Source of the DNA: Natrinema salaciae
GTDB taxonomy: Archaea; Halobacteriota; Halobacteria; Halobacteriales; Natrialbaceae
NCBI RefSeq assembly: GCF_900110865.1
Contig: NZ_FOFD01000001.1
Coordinates: 806,001 to 870,000, forward strand
Length of the DNA stretch: 64,000 bases
Direction of reading: 5' to 3'
Shown: piece by piece, positions 54,084-62,184 of the stretch
Layout of the letters: the number at the start of each line of letters is the position of its first letter
How positions within the stretch are numbered: the first letter of the stretch is position 1
Notes under the pieces: generated by a model
Databases searched by the model: none
What the model saw: only the letters and a program-made list of their open reading frames with translations
What the model was told of the DNA's origin: nothing
Position numbers and translations under genes: made by a program

Positions 54084-54119
54084 ATATAAATCTTTCTACG
54101 GTTAACCGCCGTAAGGCGG
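54084..54119 (-). promoter_or_regulatory. cdc48-operon promoter with two dyads
   Basis: On the minus strand: TATA-like TTTATATGG (about 54083-54091); immediately upstream the perfect palindrome CGGTTAACCG (54099-54108); then CCGCC-TTAC-GGCGG (54106-54119, 5-bp arms). Activator or heat-response sites often occupy this spot next to the BRE/TATA. Confidence 0.5.
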
Positions 54120-54337
54120 CATGGTACGGTAGGAAGTGATTGTTCGCGGTTCACAGAAGGGGGTCTTCTCGAGATCGAACGTTCCGTTCGATGGCGTACC
54201 GGTAGATTGTGTCGGAAGCAGTATAGCCCCGTTGCTGGCGTTCTCCGGTCGATCGCTCGCGACGCCTCGCGGATTCGGATGCGATCGGCCCGAGACCGAA
54301 TCGAGTCTTTATGTCCGCACCGATCGTGTCACACCGT

Positions 54338-55114
54338 ATGGACACGGTATCACACCACGGTCGAGAGACGGCGTACGACGTCACCGACGGAACTGGTGAC
54401 GGGCCGACGATCTGTTGTATCCACGGAAGCGGTGGGTCGCGCGAGGTCTGGAACGGGCAACACCAGCTCGCGGACCGAGCGCCGGTCGTCTCGCTCGACC
54501 TCAGCGGCCACGGCGACTCCGACGACATCGATGCGAGCGCCGGCTACACGGCGCTGTCCGCCTACGTCGACGACGTGCTGGCCGTCGCCGAGGCGACCGA
54601 CGCGTCGATCCTGGTCGGGAACTCGCTGGGGGGTGCCGTCGTCCTGCAACTCCTGCTCGAGCGCGAGTTCGAGCCCGCGGCGGTCGTTCTGACCGGAACG
54701 GGTGCCAGACTCGGCGTCCTCGAAGACCTGCTGACGTGGCTCGAGTCGGACTTCGAACGCGCGGTCGAGTTCCTGCACGGGCCGGATCGTCTCTTTCACG
54801 ACCCCGATCCGGCGCTTCGGGAGCGGTCAATGGAGCGAATGTACGACTGCGGACAGGCGGTCACGCGCAGGGACTTCCTGACTAGCCACCAGTTCGACGT
54901 CCGCGACCGCATCGGCGAGATCTCGGTCCCGACGCTCGCGGTGCACGGGGAGTACGACCAGTTGACGCCGCCCTGGTTCCACGAGTATCTCGCCGACGAG
55001 ATCGAGGGGGGCGAACTCGCCGAAATCGAGGACGCGGCCCATCTGGCCATGATCGAGCAGTCGACGGCGTTCAACGCGGCCGTCGAATCGTTCCTGGCGG
55101 ACCTCGAGGAGTGA
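54338..55114 (+). CDS. Alpha/beta-hydrolase
   Basis: 258 residues from MDTVSHHGRETAYDVTDGTG. Oxyanion/HG motif CCIHGSGGSREVW, nucleophile elbow GNSLGGAV (Ser), later acid GEYDQLTP and the catalytic His in DAAHLAMIEQ. The elbow is GNSLGG instead of the commoner GxSxGG with His. A TATA-like CTTTATG near 54306-54312 supports a leaderless start here. Substrate unknown (esterase or ligand-cleaving type). Confidence 0.85.
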   Translation: MDTVSHHGRETAYDVTDGTGDGPTICCIHGSGGSREVWNGQHQLADRAPVVSLDLSGHGDSDDIDASAGYTALSAYVDDVLAVAEATDASILVGNSLGGAVVLQLLLEREFEPAAVVLTGTGARLGVLEDLLTWLESDFERAVEFLHGPDRLFHDPDPALRERSMERMYDCGQAVTRRDFLTSHQFDVRDRIGEISVPTLAVHGEYDQLTPPWFHEYLADEIEGGELAEIEDAAHLAMIEQSTAFNAAVESFLADLEE

Positions 55115-55245
55115 CGGATCGGGGTCGTGACTGGTGACGGCGGGACGTGGACAGTGTAGAGACGAGCGTAGCGCGGAGGAACCGGCCGATAGCGGGGTGC
55201 TGGACGAACGCGGCCGTGTGGGACGACGCCGGCTCGGGGGTGGAA
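55115..55245. other. Intergenic region
   Basis: 131 bp between the hydrolase and the converging DUF7511 gene; nothing recognised. Confidence 0.4.
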
Positions 55246-55446
55246 CTACCGCCGCCGCTCGAGGGCGACGAACGAATCGGTGGTCGCAGTGAGCCACTGG
55301 GTCGACATCGCGTTCTCGCTGACATCGGTCGGGAACATCGTACAGACGGCCACGTCGTCCCGTTCGACCGTGACGTGCTGTAATCGCGACGGGCGATCCG
55401 TGGGCGACCGGCGCTCGCGGGGCGTTTTGTTCGGAGAATATGACAT
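55246..55446 (-). CDS. DUF7511 family protein
   Basis: 66 residues from MSYSPNKTPRERRSPTDRPS. The core LQHVTVERDDVAVCTMFPTD and WLTATTDSFVALERRR match the haloarchaeal DUF7511 pattern (xVxYEDGPDxCTxFPxD, TxWLxAxxDSFVxLE). The ATG at 55446 is preferred over the frame's earlier start. A TATA-like TTTATATG lies near 55490-55497. It is a one-domain protein with unknown function. Confidence 0.72.
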   Translation of the reverse strand: MSYSPNKTPRERRSPTDRPSRLQHVTVERDDVAVCTMFPTDVSENAMSTQWLTATTDSFVALERRR

Positions 55447-55609
55447 GGGTTCGATCCTTCGCGTCGTGTCTCGAGGGAGGACGCCACAACATATAAACAC
55501 TTCCCCTATATCTGGCTAGAATAGTTGTGTAATATTATGCCCCTAATATCTTCGTCGCCGGGTGGACCCGTTCCCGAGGGGCGACCCGTCCGCATCGAGC
55601 GCCGGCGGG

Positions 55610-56422
55610 TCAGTAGACGTTCTCGAGGTCGCTCTCCTCGTGGCTGTGCTCGTCGGCGGGGAACTCGCCGGACTCGACCGCCGAGACGTACTCCCCGACC
55701 GCGGATTCCATCTCCTCGCGGACGTTCCCGAACTGCTTCGAGAACGACGGAGACCACTCGCTGAGGCCGATCGCGTCGTCGACCACGAGCACCTGTCCGT
55801 CACAGTCCGGGCCGGCCCCGATCCCGATGGTCGGGATGTCCAGGGCCGCCGTCACGTCGGCCGCCAGATTCGACGGGACGTGCTCCAGGACGAGCGAGAA
55901 CGCGCCGGCGTCCTCGTGGGCCCGGGCCAGTTCGAGGATACGCTCGGCGGCCGCTCGATCCGTTCCCTGTCGCGGATAGCCGCCGTACTGGTTGACGTGC
56001 TGGGGCGTCAGCCCGAGGTGAGCCATCACGGGAATCCCGAGCTGGACCAGTTTCTCGGTTAGCTCGACGGTGTGGGGGCCACACTCGAGTTTGACCGCGT
56101 GGGCGTCTTCCTCCTTGAGCATCCGGCCGGCGTTCTCGAGGCTGGCTCGTTCGTCGACGCCGATCGAGAGGAAGGGCATGTCGGCGACGACGAGGGCGTC
56201 GTCGGTCGCGCGAGCGACCGCGCCGGTGTGGCGGGCCATGTCGTCGACGGTCACTGGAAGCGTCGTTTCGTAGCCCAGACTGGCGTTCCCGAGGCTGTCC
56301 CCGACGAGAATGATGTCGACGCCGGCCTCGTCGACGATCGATGCCGTGGGCGCGTCGTAGGCCGTCAGCATCGTGATCGGTTCGTCGCCCGCTTTCGTCC
56401 GGATATCCCGTACGCTCGGCAT
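55610..56422 (-). CDS. panB: Ketopantoate hydroxymethyltransferase PanB
   Basis: 270 residues from MPSVRDIRTKAGDEPITMLT. TIM-barrel motifs ILVGDSLGNASLGYE, MAHLGLTPQHVNQYGG, IGIGAGPDCDGQVLV. Metal-binding Asp/Glu residues are in place. First step of the pantothenate branch to CoA. Upstream in-frame ATG extension is unlikely. Confidence 0.95.
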   Translation of the reverse strand: MPSVRDIRTKAGDEPITMLTAYDAPTASIVDEAGVDIILVGDSLGNASLGYETTLPVTVDDMARHTGAVARATDDALVVADMPFLSIGVDERASLENAGRMLKEEDAHAVKLECGPHTVELTEKLVQLGIPVMAHLGLTPQHVNQYGGYPRQGTDRAAAERILELARAHEDAGAFSLVLEHVPSNLAADVTAALDIPTIGIGAGPDCDGQVLVVDDAIGLSEWSPSFSKQFGNVREEMESAVGEYVSAVESGEFPADEHSHEESDLENVY

Positions 56423-56556
56423 ACGCACAGGTTGGTCTCCCACGATTAAACGTCGTTGTTCTTCGGCAACCGCCGTCACGTCTCGCTGTCCGCCGTCGAG
56501 CGTGGCCACCGCGCCGACCCGGCGCGCTTAAGACGAATCGGTCGTCATACTCACGC

Positions 56557-56790
56557 GTGCCTGAACGCGTCGAAACGACTTCGCCCGACGGGGTCGACTA
56601 CGGCTGGGTGATGCAGACGACGTTCGTCGCCACGATCCTCGTCGGCGCGCCGCTGGTCGCCGCGCTGTCGGCGACCGCGACGCTCCCCACGTGGGGCGAC
56701 CGCGTCGAGTTCGCGATCCGGGTCGGGGCTCCGGTCTGGTTACTCACGGCGCTCGTGGTATTCGCCTACGCGAAACGAACACAGACGTAG
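56557..56790 (+). CDS. DUF5822 small membrane protein
   Basis: 77 residues, GTG start at 56557. Two transmembrane helices (WVMQTTFVATILVGAPLVAA and APVWLLTALVVFAYAKR). TATA-like CTTAAG at 56527-56532, about 28 nt before the GTG, indicates a leaderless mRNA. I recall it as DUF5822 of haloarchaea; function unknown. It converges with the HAD gene. Confidence 0.7.
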   Translation: MPERVETTSPDGVDYGWVMQTTFVATILVGAPLVAALSATATLPTWGDRVEFAIRVGAPVWLLTALVVFAYAKRTQT

Positions 56791-56794
56791 CCGG

Positions 56795-57334
56795 TCAGAC
56801 GCCCGACGGTCCCTCGCCGACGTACTCGAAGTCAACCGCCGCCCGTTCCGCCGTCCGCCGATCCCGTTTCGAATCGCCGATGAACAGCGCCCGCTCCGGC
56901 TCGACCTCGAGGCCGCGAACGGTCGCGAGCAGCGGCTCCGGGTCCGGTTTCCACGTCTCGACCGTATCCCGGCCGACGACGGCGTCGACGGCCGCCGTGA
57001 GGGCGTGTTCCTCGAGCGCGATCCGGCAGGCCCGCTCGCAGTTCAGCGAACAGACCCCCGTCGGCAGCGACCGCTCGAGCGCCTCGTCGGCGTGGGCGAG
57101 CCGTCGGGACGTCCGCGCACCGTCGTGTTCGTGGGCCGCGATGGCCGACTCGACCTCGTCGGTCAGCCCGACGTCGTTTGCGGCCCCGAGCATGTCCCAG
57201 AGCCCGTCGCCGGGCGGCTCGACGTTCGCGGTCTCGTAGACCGCGCGGACGTCGACGGCGACGGCGTCCCAGTCGACGTCGAGGTCGACGAGCGTCCCGT
57301 CCAGATCGTAAACGACGGCCTCGTACTCGGTCAC
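56795..57334 (-). CDS. HAD-superfamily hydrolase
   Basis: 179 residues, GTG start at 57334 (MTEYEAVVYDLDGTLVDLDV). Motif I YDLDGTLV, cap helices, motif III lysine in ETWKPDPEPLL and motif IV FIGDSKRDRRTAE. A phosphoglycolate-phosphatase-like HAD; substrate unknown. The frame continues upstream but only GTG 57334 gives the canonical start. Confidence 0.85.
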   Translation of the reverse strand: MTEYEAVVYDLDGTLVDLDVDWDAVAVDVRAVYETANVEPPGDGLWDMLGAANDVGLTDEVESAIAAHEHDGARTSRRLAHADEALERSLPTGVCSLNCERACRIALEEHALTAAVDAVVGRDTVETWKPDPEPLLATVRGLEVEPERALFIGDSKRDRRTAERAAVDFEYVGEGPSGV

Positions 57335-57509
57335 GGCCGTCGATACGAGCGGCAGGGGAATAGGGACTTCGGTCACGGAGCCGACCGTTCGGAACCCGTT
57401 CGACCGGCCGCGCTCGAGGAACTGACTCGTACCAGTGGCGGGTCGACGGAGCGAGCCACAAGTGCGATCGACGACTCCCGTGATCGGACGCTGGTCGTGT
57501 CGACGAGCG

Positions 57510-58640
57510 CTACCGCTCCCCCAGCAGTTCCCGCGCGATGACCGTCTTCTGGATTTCGGTCGTCCCTTCGTAGATCTCGGTGATCTTGGCGTCGCGGTAG
57601 AGTCGTTCGACCTCGCCCTCGGTGACGTAGCCGTAGCCGCCGTGAATCTGGACCGCCTCGTTGGTCGCGAACATCGCCGTTTCGCTCGCGAAGTACTTCG
57701 CCATGCTGGCCTCGAGCGCCGCACTGCCGGCCGCTCGTTTCCGCGCCGCATCTCGGGTCAGCAGCCGCGCGGCGCGCGTCCGCGTCGCCATCTCGGCGAG
57801 TTTGTGCCGAATCGTCTGGATGTCCGCGATCGGGCCGCCGAACTGCTCGCGGTCCCCGCTGTAGGCCGTCGCCTCGTCGAGCGCGCACTGTGCGAGGCCG
57901 ACCGACTGCGCTGCGATGGCGATCCGGCCGCCGGTGAGGATGTGGAACGCGGCCGACAGCCCCTTTCCTTCTTCGGTGAGCCGGTTCGCAGCCGGGATTC
58001 GAGCGCCGTCGAAGGTCAGGCTCGTGGTGTCGCTCGCACGCAGGCCGAGCTTGTCCTCCTTCTCGCCGACGGTCAGGCCGTCGACGTCGCCCGGGACGAG
58101 AAACTGCGTGACCGACGACGGATCGTCGCGATCGGTCTTCGCGAACAGGACGTAGACGCCCGCTCGCTCGCCGTTCGTGATCCACTGCTTCTCGCCGTCG
58201 ATGACGTACTCGTCACCCTCGCGTCTCGCTTCCGTCGACATCTCCGCCGGGTTCGACCCCGCGTGCGGTTCCGAGAGCGCGAAGGCACCGACGGGTCGAC
58301 CCTCGGCCATCTCGGGCAGCCATCGCTCCCGCTGGGCGTCGCTCCCGAACTCGGCGATACAGGAGGTCGCGAGCGAGTGGACCGACAGCGCCGTCGCGAC
58401 GGCCAACATGCCGTAGGCGACCTCCTCGTTGACCACGGCGGCCGTCACCGGGTCCGCGTCGTACCCGCCGTACTGCTCGGGTACCGTCAACCCCGTCAGG
58501 TCGAGATCGGCGAGCCCGTCCCAGACGTCCTCGGGAAACGCCTGCGTTTCGTCGGCCTCGAGCGCGGTCGGCCTGATCTCCTCGTCGGCGAACTCTCGGA
58601 CGACGTCGCGGACCGCCGCCTGCTCCTCGGTGAGTTCCAT
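57510..58640 (-). CDS. Acyl-CoA dehydrogenase
   Basis: 376 residues from MELTEEQAAVRDVVREFADE (another ATG nine bases upstream). FAD-binding and catalytic motifs AFALSEPHAGSNPAEM, KQWITNGERAGVYVLFA and YRDAKITEIYEGTTEIQKTV are intact. It introduces the alpha-beta double bond in acyl-CoA or amino-acid-derived substrates. Transcribed in the same direction as the following lyase gene, which lies upstream. Confidence 0.93.
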   Translation of the reverse strand: MELTEEQAAVRDVVREFADEEIRPTALEADETQAFPEDVWDGLADLDLTGLTVPEQYGGYDADPVTAAVVNEEVAYGMLAVATALSVHSLATSCIAEFGSDAQRERWLPEMAEGRPVGAFALSEPHAGSNPAEMSTEARREGDEYVIDGEKQWITNGERAGVYVLFAKTDRDDPSSVTQFLVPGDVDGLTVGEKEDKLGLRASDTTSLTFDGARIPAANRLTEEGKGLSAAFHILTGGRIAIAAQSVGLAQCALDEATAYSGDREQFGGPIADIQTIRHKLAEMATRTRAARLLTRDAARKRAAGSAALEASMAKYFASETAMFATNEAVQIHGGYGYVTEGEVERLYRDAKITEIYEGTTEIQKTVIARELLGER

Positions 58641-58709
58641 GGCGGCCATTCGAGGGCCGCGACAAAAGTCTCCGTGTCGAACGCGAGCGGCGACGGATGG
58701 CGTTCAGAT

Positions 58710-59627
58710 TCAGAGGCCCTCGAGTCCCAGGTCCCGAAGCTGTTCGCCCATCTCCGCCGCGGCGTCGTCGTCCTTGAGGCGAAGCGGGCTCCGCAGCGGG
58801 CCGGCGTCGACGCCCCGCATCCGGAGCGCCGTCTTGACGCCGGACATGTACGCACCGCCGGTTTTGAACGCGTTCCGAACCCGGAACAGCGTGCTCTGTA
58901 GTTCGCGTGCGCGCTCCTCCTCGCCGGCGTCGTAGGCCTCGTAACAGTCGACGACCAGCTCCGGGAACGCGTTCGCGACGGCGCTGACCGCACCCGAGCA
59001 GCCGATCTCGAGCCCGGTGACGATCAGCGAGTCCGACCCCGCGAGGAAAGTCAGCTCGGAGTGGGCGTCGATCGCCTGTGCGAGCCAGGGAACGTCCTTG
59101 CTCGAGTCCTTGACGCCCGCGACGGCGTCGATCTCCGCGAGGTCGGCGAGGGTGTCGAGCGAGAGTTCGTTGCCCGTCTTGCTCGGGATGTGATAGATGT
59201 ACACCGGGAGGGAGACGGCCTCGGCGACCCGGCGGTAGTGCTCGATCGCGCCGTCGTGATCGAGCGGGAAGTAGTAGGGCGTGACGACGACGATTCCGTC
59301 CGCGCCGACCGACTCGGCGTGCTCGGCGTGGGCGACGGTCCGATGCGTGCTGGGCGCGCCGACGCCAGCGATGACCGGGACCTCGCCGCCGACCTCGTCG
59401 ACGACGGCCTCGACCACGCGGTCGCGTTCCGCGCCGGACAGCAGCGGGAACTCGCCGTTGGTCCCGAGCGGGAAGACGCCGTGGGCTCCGCGGTCGACCA
59501 CGAACCGGGCGTGGGCGGCGGTCGTCTCGTAATCGACGGACTCGTCCTCGTGAAAGGCGGTGACGGTCGGCGGGACGACGCCGCGAAGCGACAACGGGTC
59601 GGCAGCGCCGGGATCGTGATGCGCCAT
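58710..59627 (-). CDS. DapA/NAL-family lyase (aldolase)
   Basis: 305 residues from MAHHDPGAADPLSLRGVVPP. Schiff-base lysine in AGVKDSSKDV, conserved Tyr in VYIYHIPSKTGNEL, and GTNGEFPLLSGAE (the GTTGE loop, with Asn-Gly). The family includes dihydrodipicolinate synthase and archaeal KDG/KDPG aldolases. No other lysine-biosynthesis gene is adjacent, so an aldolase of sugar acids or similar is possible. Substrate undecided. Confidence 0.85.
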   Translation of the reverse strand: MAHHDPGAADPLSLRGVVPPTVTAFHEDESVDYETTAAHARFVVDRGAHGVFPLGTNGEFPLLSGAERDRVVEAVVDEVGGEVPVIAGVGAPSTHRTVAHAEHAESVGADGIVVVTPYYFPLDHDGAIEHYRRVAEAVSLPVYIYHIPSKTGNELSLDTLADLAEIDAVAGVKDSSKDVPWLAQAIDAHSELTFLAGSDSLIVTGLEIGCSGAVSAVANAFPELVVDCYEAYDAGEEERARELQSTLFRVRNAFKTGGAYMSGVKTALRMRGVDAGPLRSPLRLKDDDAAAEMGEQLRDLGLEGL

Positions 59628-59652
59628 GCCCGTCCGTCCGCCGGGCACGGCC

Positions 59653-59658
59653 AAAAAA
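59653..59658 (-). terminator. T6 terminator after the Bat-type regulator
   Basis: Minus-strand T6 run about 44 nt past the regulator stop codon (GTGTTTTTTGGCC). Confidence 0.45.
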
Positions 59659-59702
59659 CACCTGCCGTCAGCCGCGATCGCCCGGGTCGGTCGGCTGCTC
59701 GC

Positions 59703-60383
59703 TCAGTCGGGCGTCGCCATCTCGCTCGCGGGCTCGTCCAGCTGCTCGCCCGCGAGTACACGGTTCGCCCGCCGGAGCCGCTCGGAGAGCGCCTGATGGG
59801 AGATGTCGAGTTCGTTCGCGAGTTCCTCGAGCGAGATTTCGCGGGGGACGTCGTAGTAGCCCTGCCGATAGGCCTCGGCGATGGCCTCCTGCTGTGGCTC
59901 GGTCAGTGCCGCCGTCGTCTCGAGGTCCTCGTCCTGACCGGCCTCGACCATACGCTTGACGTCGATCCGGACGCCGCGCTCTTCGATGTCCGAGACGGCG
60001 CTCGAGAGCTCTTCGCGGTGGGGAAAGAGGAGCCGGAGCGTCCACTGTCCGTCCGACACCTGCGCGTCGAGCACCGTACCGCCGTGTCTGTAGACGCAGC
60101 AACAGACCGAGCCGACGTCCTCGGTGTACGTGAGTCGATAGAACAGTTCGCCGTCCTCGGTGCCTTCGAGGAGTTGCCGGTGCTCGTCGACAGTTGGATC
60201 CGTGTCGAGAGTGGTCTCGAGTTCGTCGTGATCGACGTTCGAGAACCAGACGAGCGGGACGGTTCGGGTCGGCCCTTCCGCGACGACGCTCTCGACGCGG
60301 ACCTCGAGGGCCGGTAGTTTCTGAAGGGTCTCTGCGAGTGCGAACTCGTCCGTCGAAAGCGAGAGTTCTGCGATCGTCGTCAT
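59703..60383 (-). CDS. Bat-type HTH-10 transcription regulator (second copy)
   Basis: 226 residues. Paralogue of the 42495 gene: MTTIAELSLSTDEFALAETL start, VPLVWFSNVD, TLRLLFPHREE, and C-terminal HTH_10 ALTEPQQEAIAEAYRQGYYD, LANELDISHQALSERLRRAN. It has three consecutive cysteines (GSVCCCVYR) in the middle domain, absent from the other copy. Targets unknown. A T6 terminator follows. Confidence 0.87.
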   Translation of the reverse strand: MTTIAELSLSTDEFALAETLQKLPALEVRVESVVAEGPTRTVPLVWFSNVDHDELETTLDTDPTVDEHRQLLEGTEDGELFYRLTYTEDVGSVCCCVYRHGGTVLDAQVSDGQWTLRLLFPHREELSSAVSDIEERGVRIDVKRMVEAGQDEDLETTAALTEPQQEAIAEAYRQGYYDVPREISLEELANELDISHQALSERLRRANRVLAGEQLDEPASEMATPD

Positions 60384-60697
60384 TGGAAGGTCACCTCGTA
60401 ACGCTGACTCGAGTCCGGTCGGCGAACAATATCGCTGTCGTGGTGGCGTGTGGACTCGAATCGTCTCATAAGTATCCAGCCGATCCGCTCGTATCGTCGC
60501 GAACGCGTCGCCACGGCGGCGGTCCTGCGGCCGTTCTCGATCGCGCCCGCTCGGATCGTGCTGCTAGAAGGGAGGGCTCGAATACGGTTGATGAGCGGGC
60601 CTTTGTGTTCCGGCAGTTTAAGGGAGCACGCCGCCCGGACGACGATCACAATCCCGTGACGGAACGGGGACGGTGACGGTTCGGTCGACGGCTACAG
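60384..60697. other. 314-bp intergenic region
   Basis: Lies between the Bat-type gene start and the HAD gene stop, both on the minus strand. A CAGTTTAAGG element near 60611 is the only TATA-like stretch. No RNA gene, repeat or convincing frame seen. Confidence 0.35.
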
Positions 60698-62023
60698 TCA
60701 CCCGAGGCGGGCCAGCCGATTGAGCGCGTAGACCGTCCGGAGCACGTCGACGCTCTTGCCGCGATCGAAGACGAGTTCGTCCGTCTCGAGCACGTGCTCC
60801 AGGGTGTCCTGCGAGGCGTGCTCCGGGGCGGCCGCGATCCCGGCGTCAGTGTCGTCGATCCACTTCATCACCCGCAGGTCGCTCTTGGAGTCGCCCATCA
60901 CGAGGGCGAACGGGTCGTCCACCCCGAGCACCTCCAGCGCCCGCTCGACGCCGACCACCTTGTTCAACTCGAGGCTGCCGATCTCCGCCGCGTCGGCCTC
61001 GTAGTAGGCGACGTCGATACGCTCGAGGACCCCGGCCAGTCGCTCGGGGACCGCGCTCGCATCGAGGTCGGGGTACGCCCCCTCGCCCTCGAGGACGGCT
61101 CTGATTTCGGAGTCCTGACCGGCGTAGAAGGCGCGGGTCCAGTCGACGACGGTCTCGCCACCCAGCGTCGTCTCGCCCGCGTCTTCGCCGTCCAGTACCG
61201 ATCCGACGGCGTCCCCGGCTTCGTCCCCGTTCCCGTCTCCGTCTCCCTCGATCGTCGCGCCCACGGCGTCCGCGAGCAGGTCGATGAGGTAGACCAGCGC
61301 CTCGTCGATGATATCGCGGGCGTCCGCGGAGCCGGTCTCGTAGTTGGGCTTCATCGTGACGTTGAACTCGTTGCCCTGAAGGTGACAGCCGCGCCTGAGG
61401 TCCTCGGGGGCTTCGGGCAACACGCGCGATCGCACGTCGTCGAAGACGGTCCGGATCGACTCCTCGAGATCTTCGTAGAGCAACTGTTTCGTGTCCGCAC
61501 CGTGACCAGGCGTGAACACGCCCGTCCCGGCCTCGTAGACGATCGAGAGGGTCCCCGAGTGGACGATCTCGCTGCCCAGTCCCTGGATCGCGAACCCCTT
61601 GACGTTCTCCAGGGTCTGGCCCGTACAGATGACGATCGGGACGCCGGCTTCGTGGAACTCGGTCAGGACGTGCAGCGTGTCCCGCGGGATCTCGTTGTCG
61701 GTCCCACCCGCGGAGCGCAGCGTCTCGTCGACGTCGAGCACGAGGACGTTCACCGCGCGGCCGTACTTCGCATCGAGATCGAGCGCGGTGAAGGCCTGAT
61801 CCCGGGTCGCCCGCGCGGCGACCTCCGCGAACGTCTCGCCCGCCGCGAACGACGACCGGATTTCGTCCTTGCGCTCCTCGAGTTCCTCGGTCGCCCCCTG
61901 CCAGTGCTCGAGCGCGACCCGAGAATCGACGGCGGGGAAGACGTCGACGAACTCCTGGTACTCTCGTAATGCCTTCGTGTCGTACTCGTCGTAGAGTTGA
62001 TAGACGAGATCGTATCGTTCCAT
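60698..62023 (-). CDS. Large HAD-family hydrolase
   Basis: 441 residues from MERYDLVYQLYDEYDTKALR. A helical N-terminal extension (1-95) precedes HAD motif I NVLVLDVDETLRS, motif II ICTGQTLENV, and motif IV MGDSKSDLRVMKW; about 40 residues near 300 are a Gly/Asp-rich insertion (GDGDGNGDEAGD). A Cof-like sugar or nucleotide phosphatase fold. Substrate unknown. Divergent to glucose dehydrogenase. Confidence 0.82.
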   Translation of the reverse strand: MERYDLVYQLYDEYDTKALREYQEFVDVFPAVDSRVALEHWQGATEELEERKDEIRSSFAAGETFAEVAARATRDQAFTALDLDAKYGRAVNVLVLDVDETLRSAGGTDNEIPRDTLHVLTEFHEAGVPIVICTGQTLENVKGFAIQGLGSEIVHSGTLSIVYEAGTGVFTPGHGADTKQLLYEDLEESIRTVFDDVRSRVLPEAPEDLRRGCHLQGNEFNVTMKPNYETGSADARDIIDEALVYLIDLLADAVGATIEGDGDGNGDEAGDAVGSVLDGEDAGETTLGGETVVDWTRAFYAGQDSEIRAVLEGEGAYPDLDASAVPERLAGVLERIDVAYYEADAAEIGSLELNKVVGVERALEVLGVDDPFALVMGDSKSDLRVMKWIDDTDAGIAAAPEHASQDTLEHVLETDELVFDRGKSVDVLRTVYALNRLARLG

Positions 62024-62145
62024 GTGAACTACAGTCGGGGGCAGTCGGATAATCGTTTCTGGTGGCGACCGCTTCGAGCACCGAGTGCGACGCTCCCGTA
62101 CGAATTCGACGCCCCGACGTTCGGGACGAGGGGATTTACTCGAGT

Positions 62146-62164
62146 AGGAATAAATATTTATCCT
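62146..62164 (+). promoter_or_regulatory. gdh promoter with palindromic AT core
   Basis: AGGAATAAATATTTATCCT. The central ATAAATATTTAT (62150-62161) is a perfect 12-bp palindrome and includes the TATA box. It lies about 25-30 nt before the gdh ATG. The flanking AGG/CCT extends the symmetry. GfcR, encoded downstream, is a plausible ligand (inference). Confidence 0.5.
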
Positions 62165-62184
62165 CACGGTTCCTAGTGGGGGGC

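Noticed and set aside
60384-60697. Possible gene in the gap before the large HAD gene
   Set aside because: Only short frames of shadow composition; the TATA-like element has no suitable coding sequence after it.
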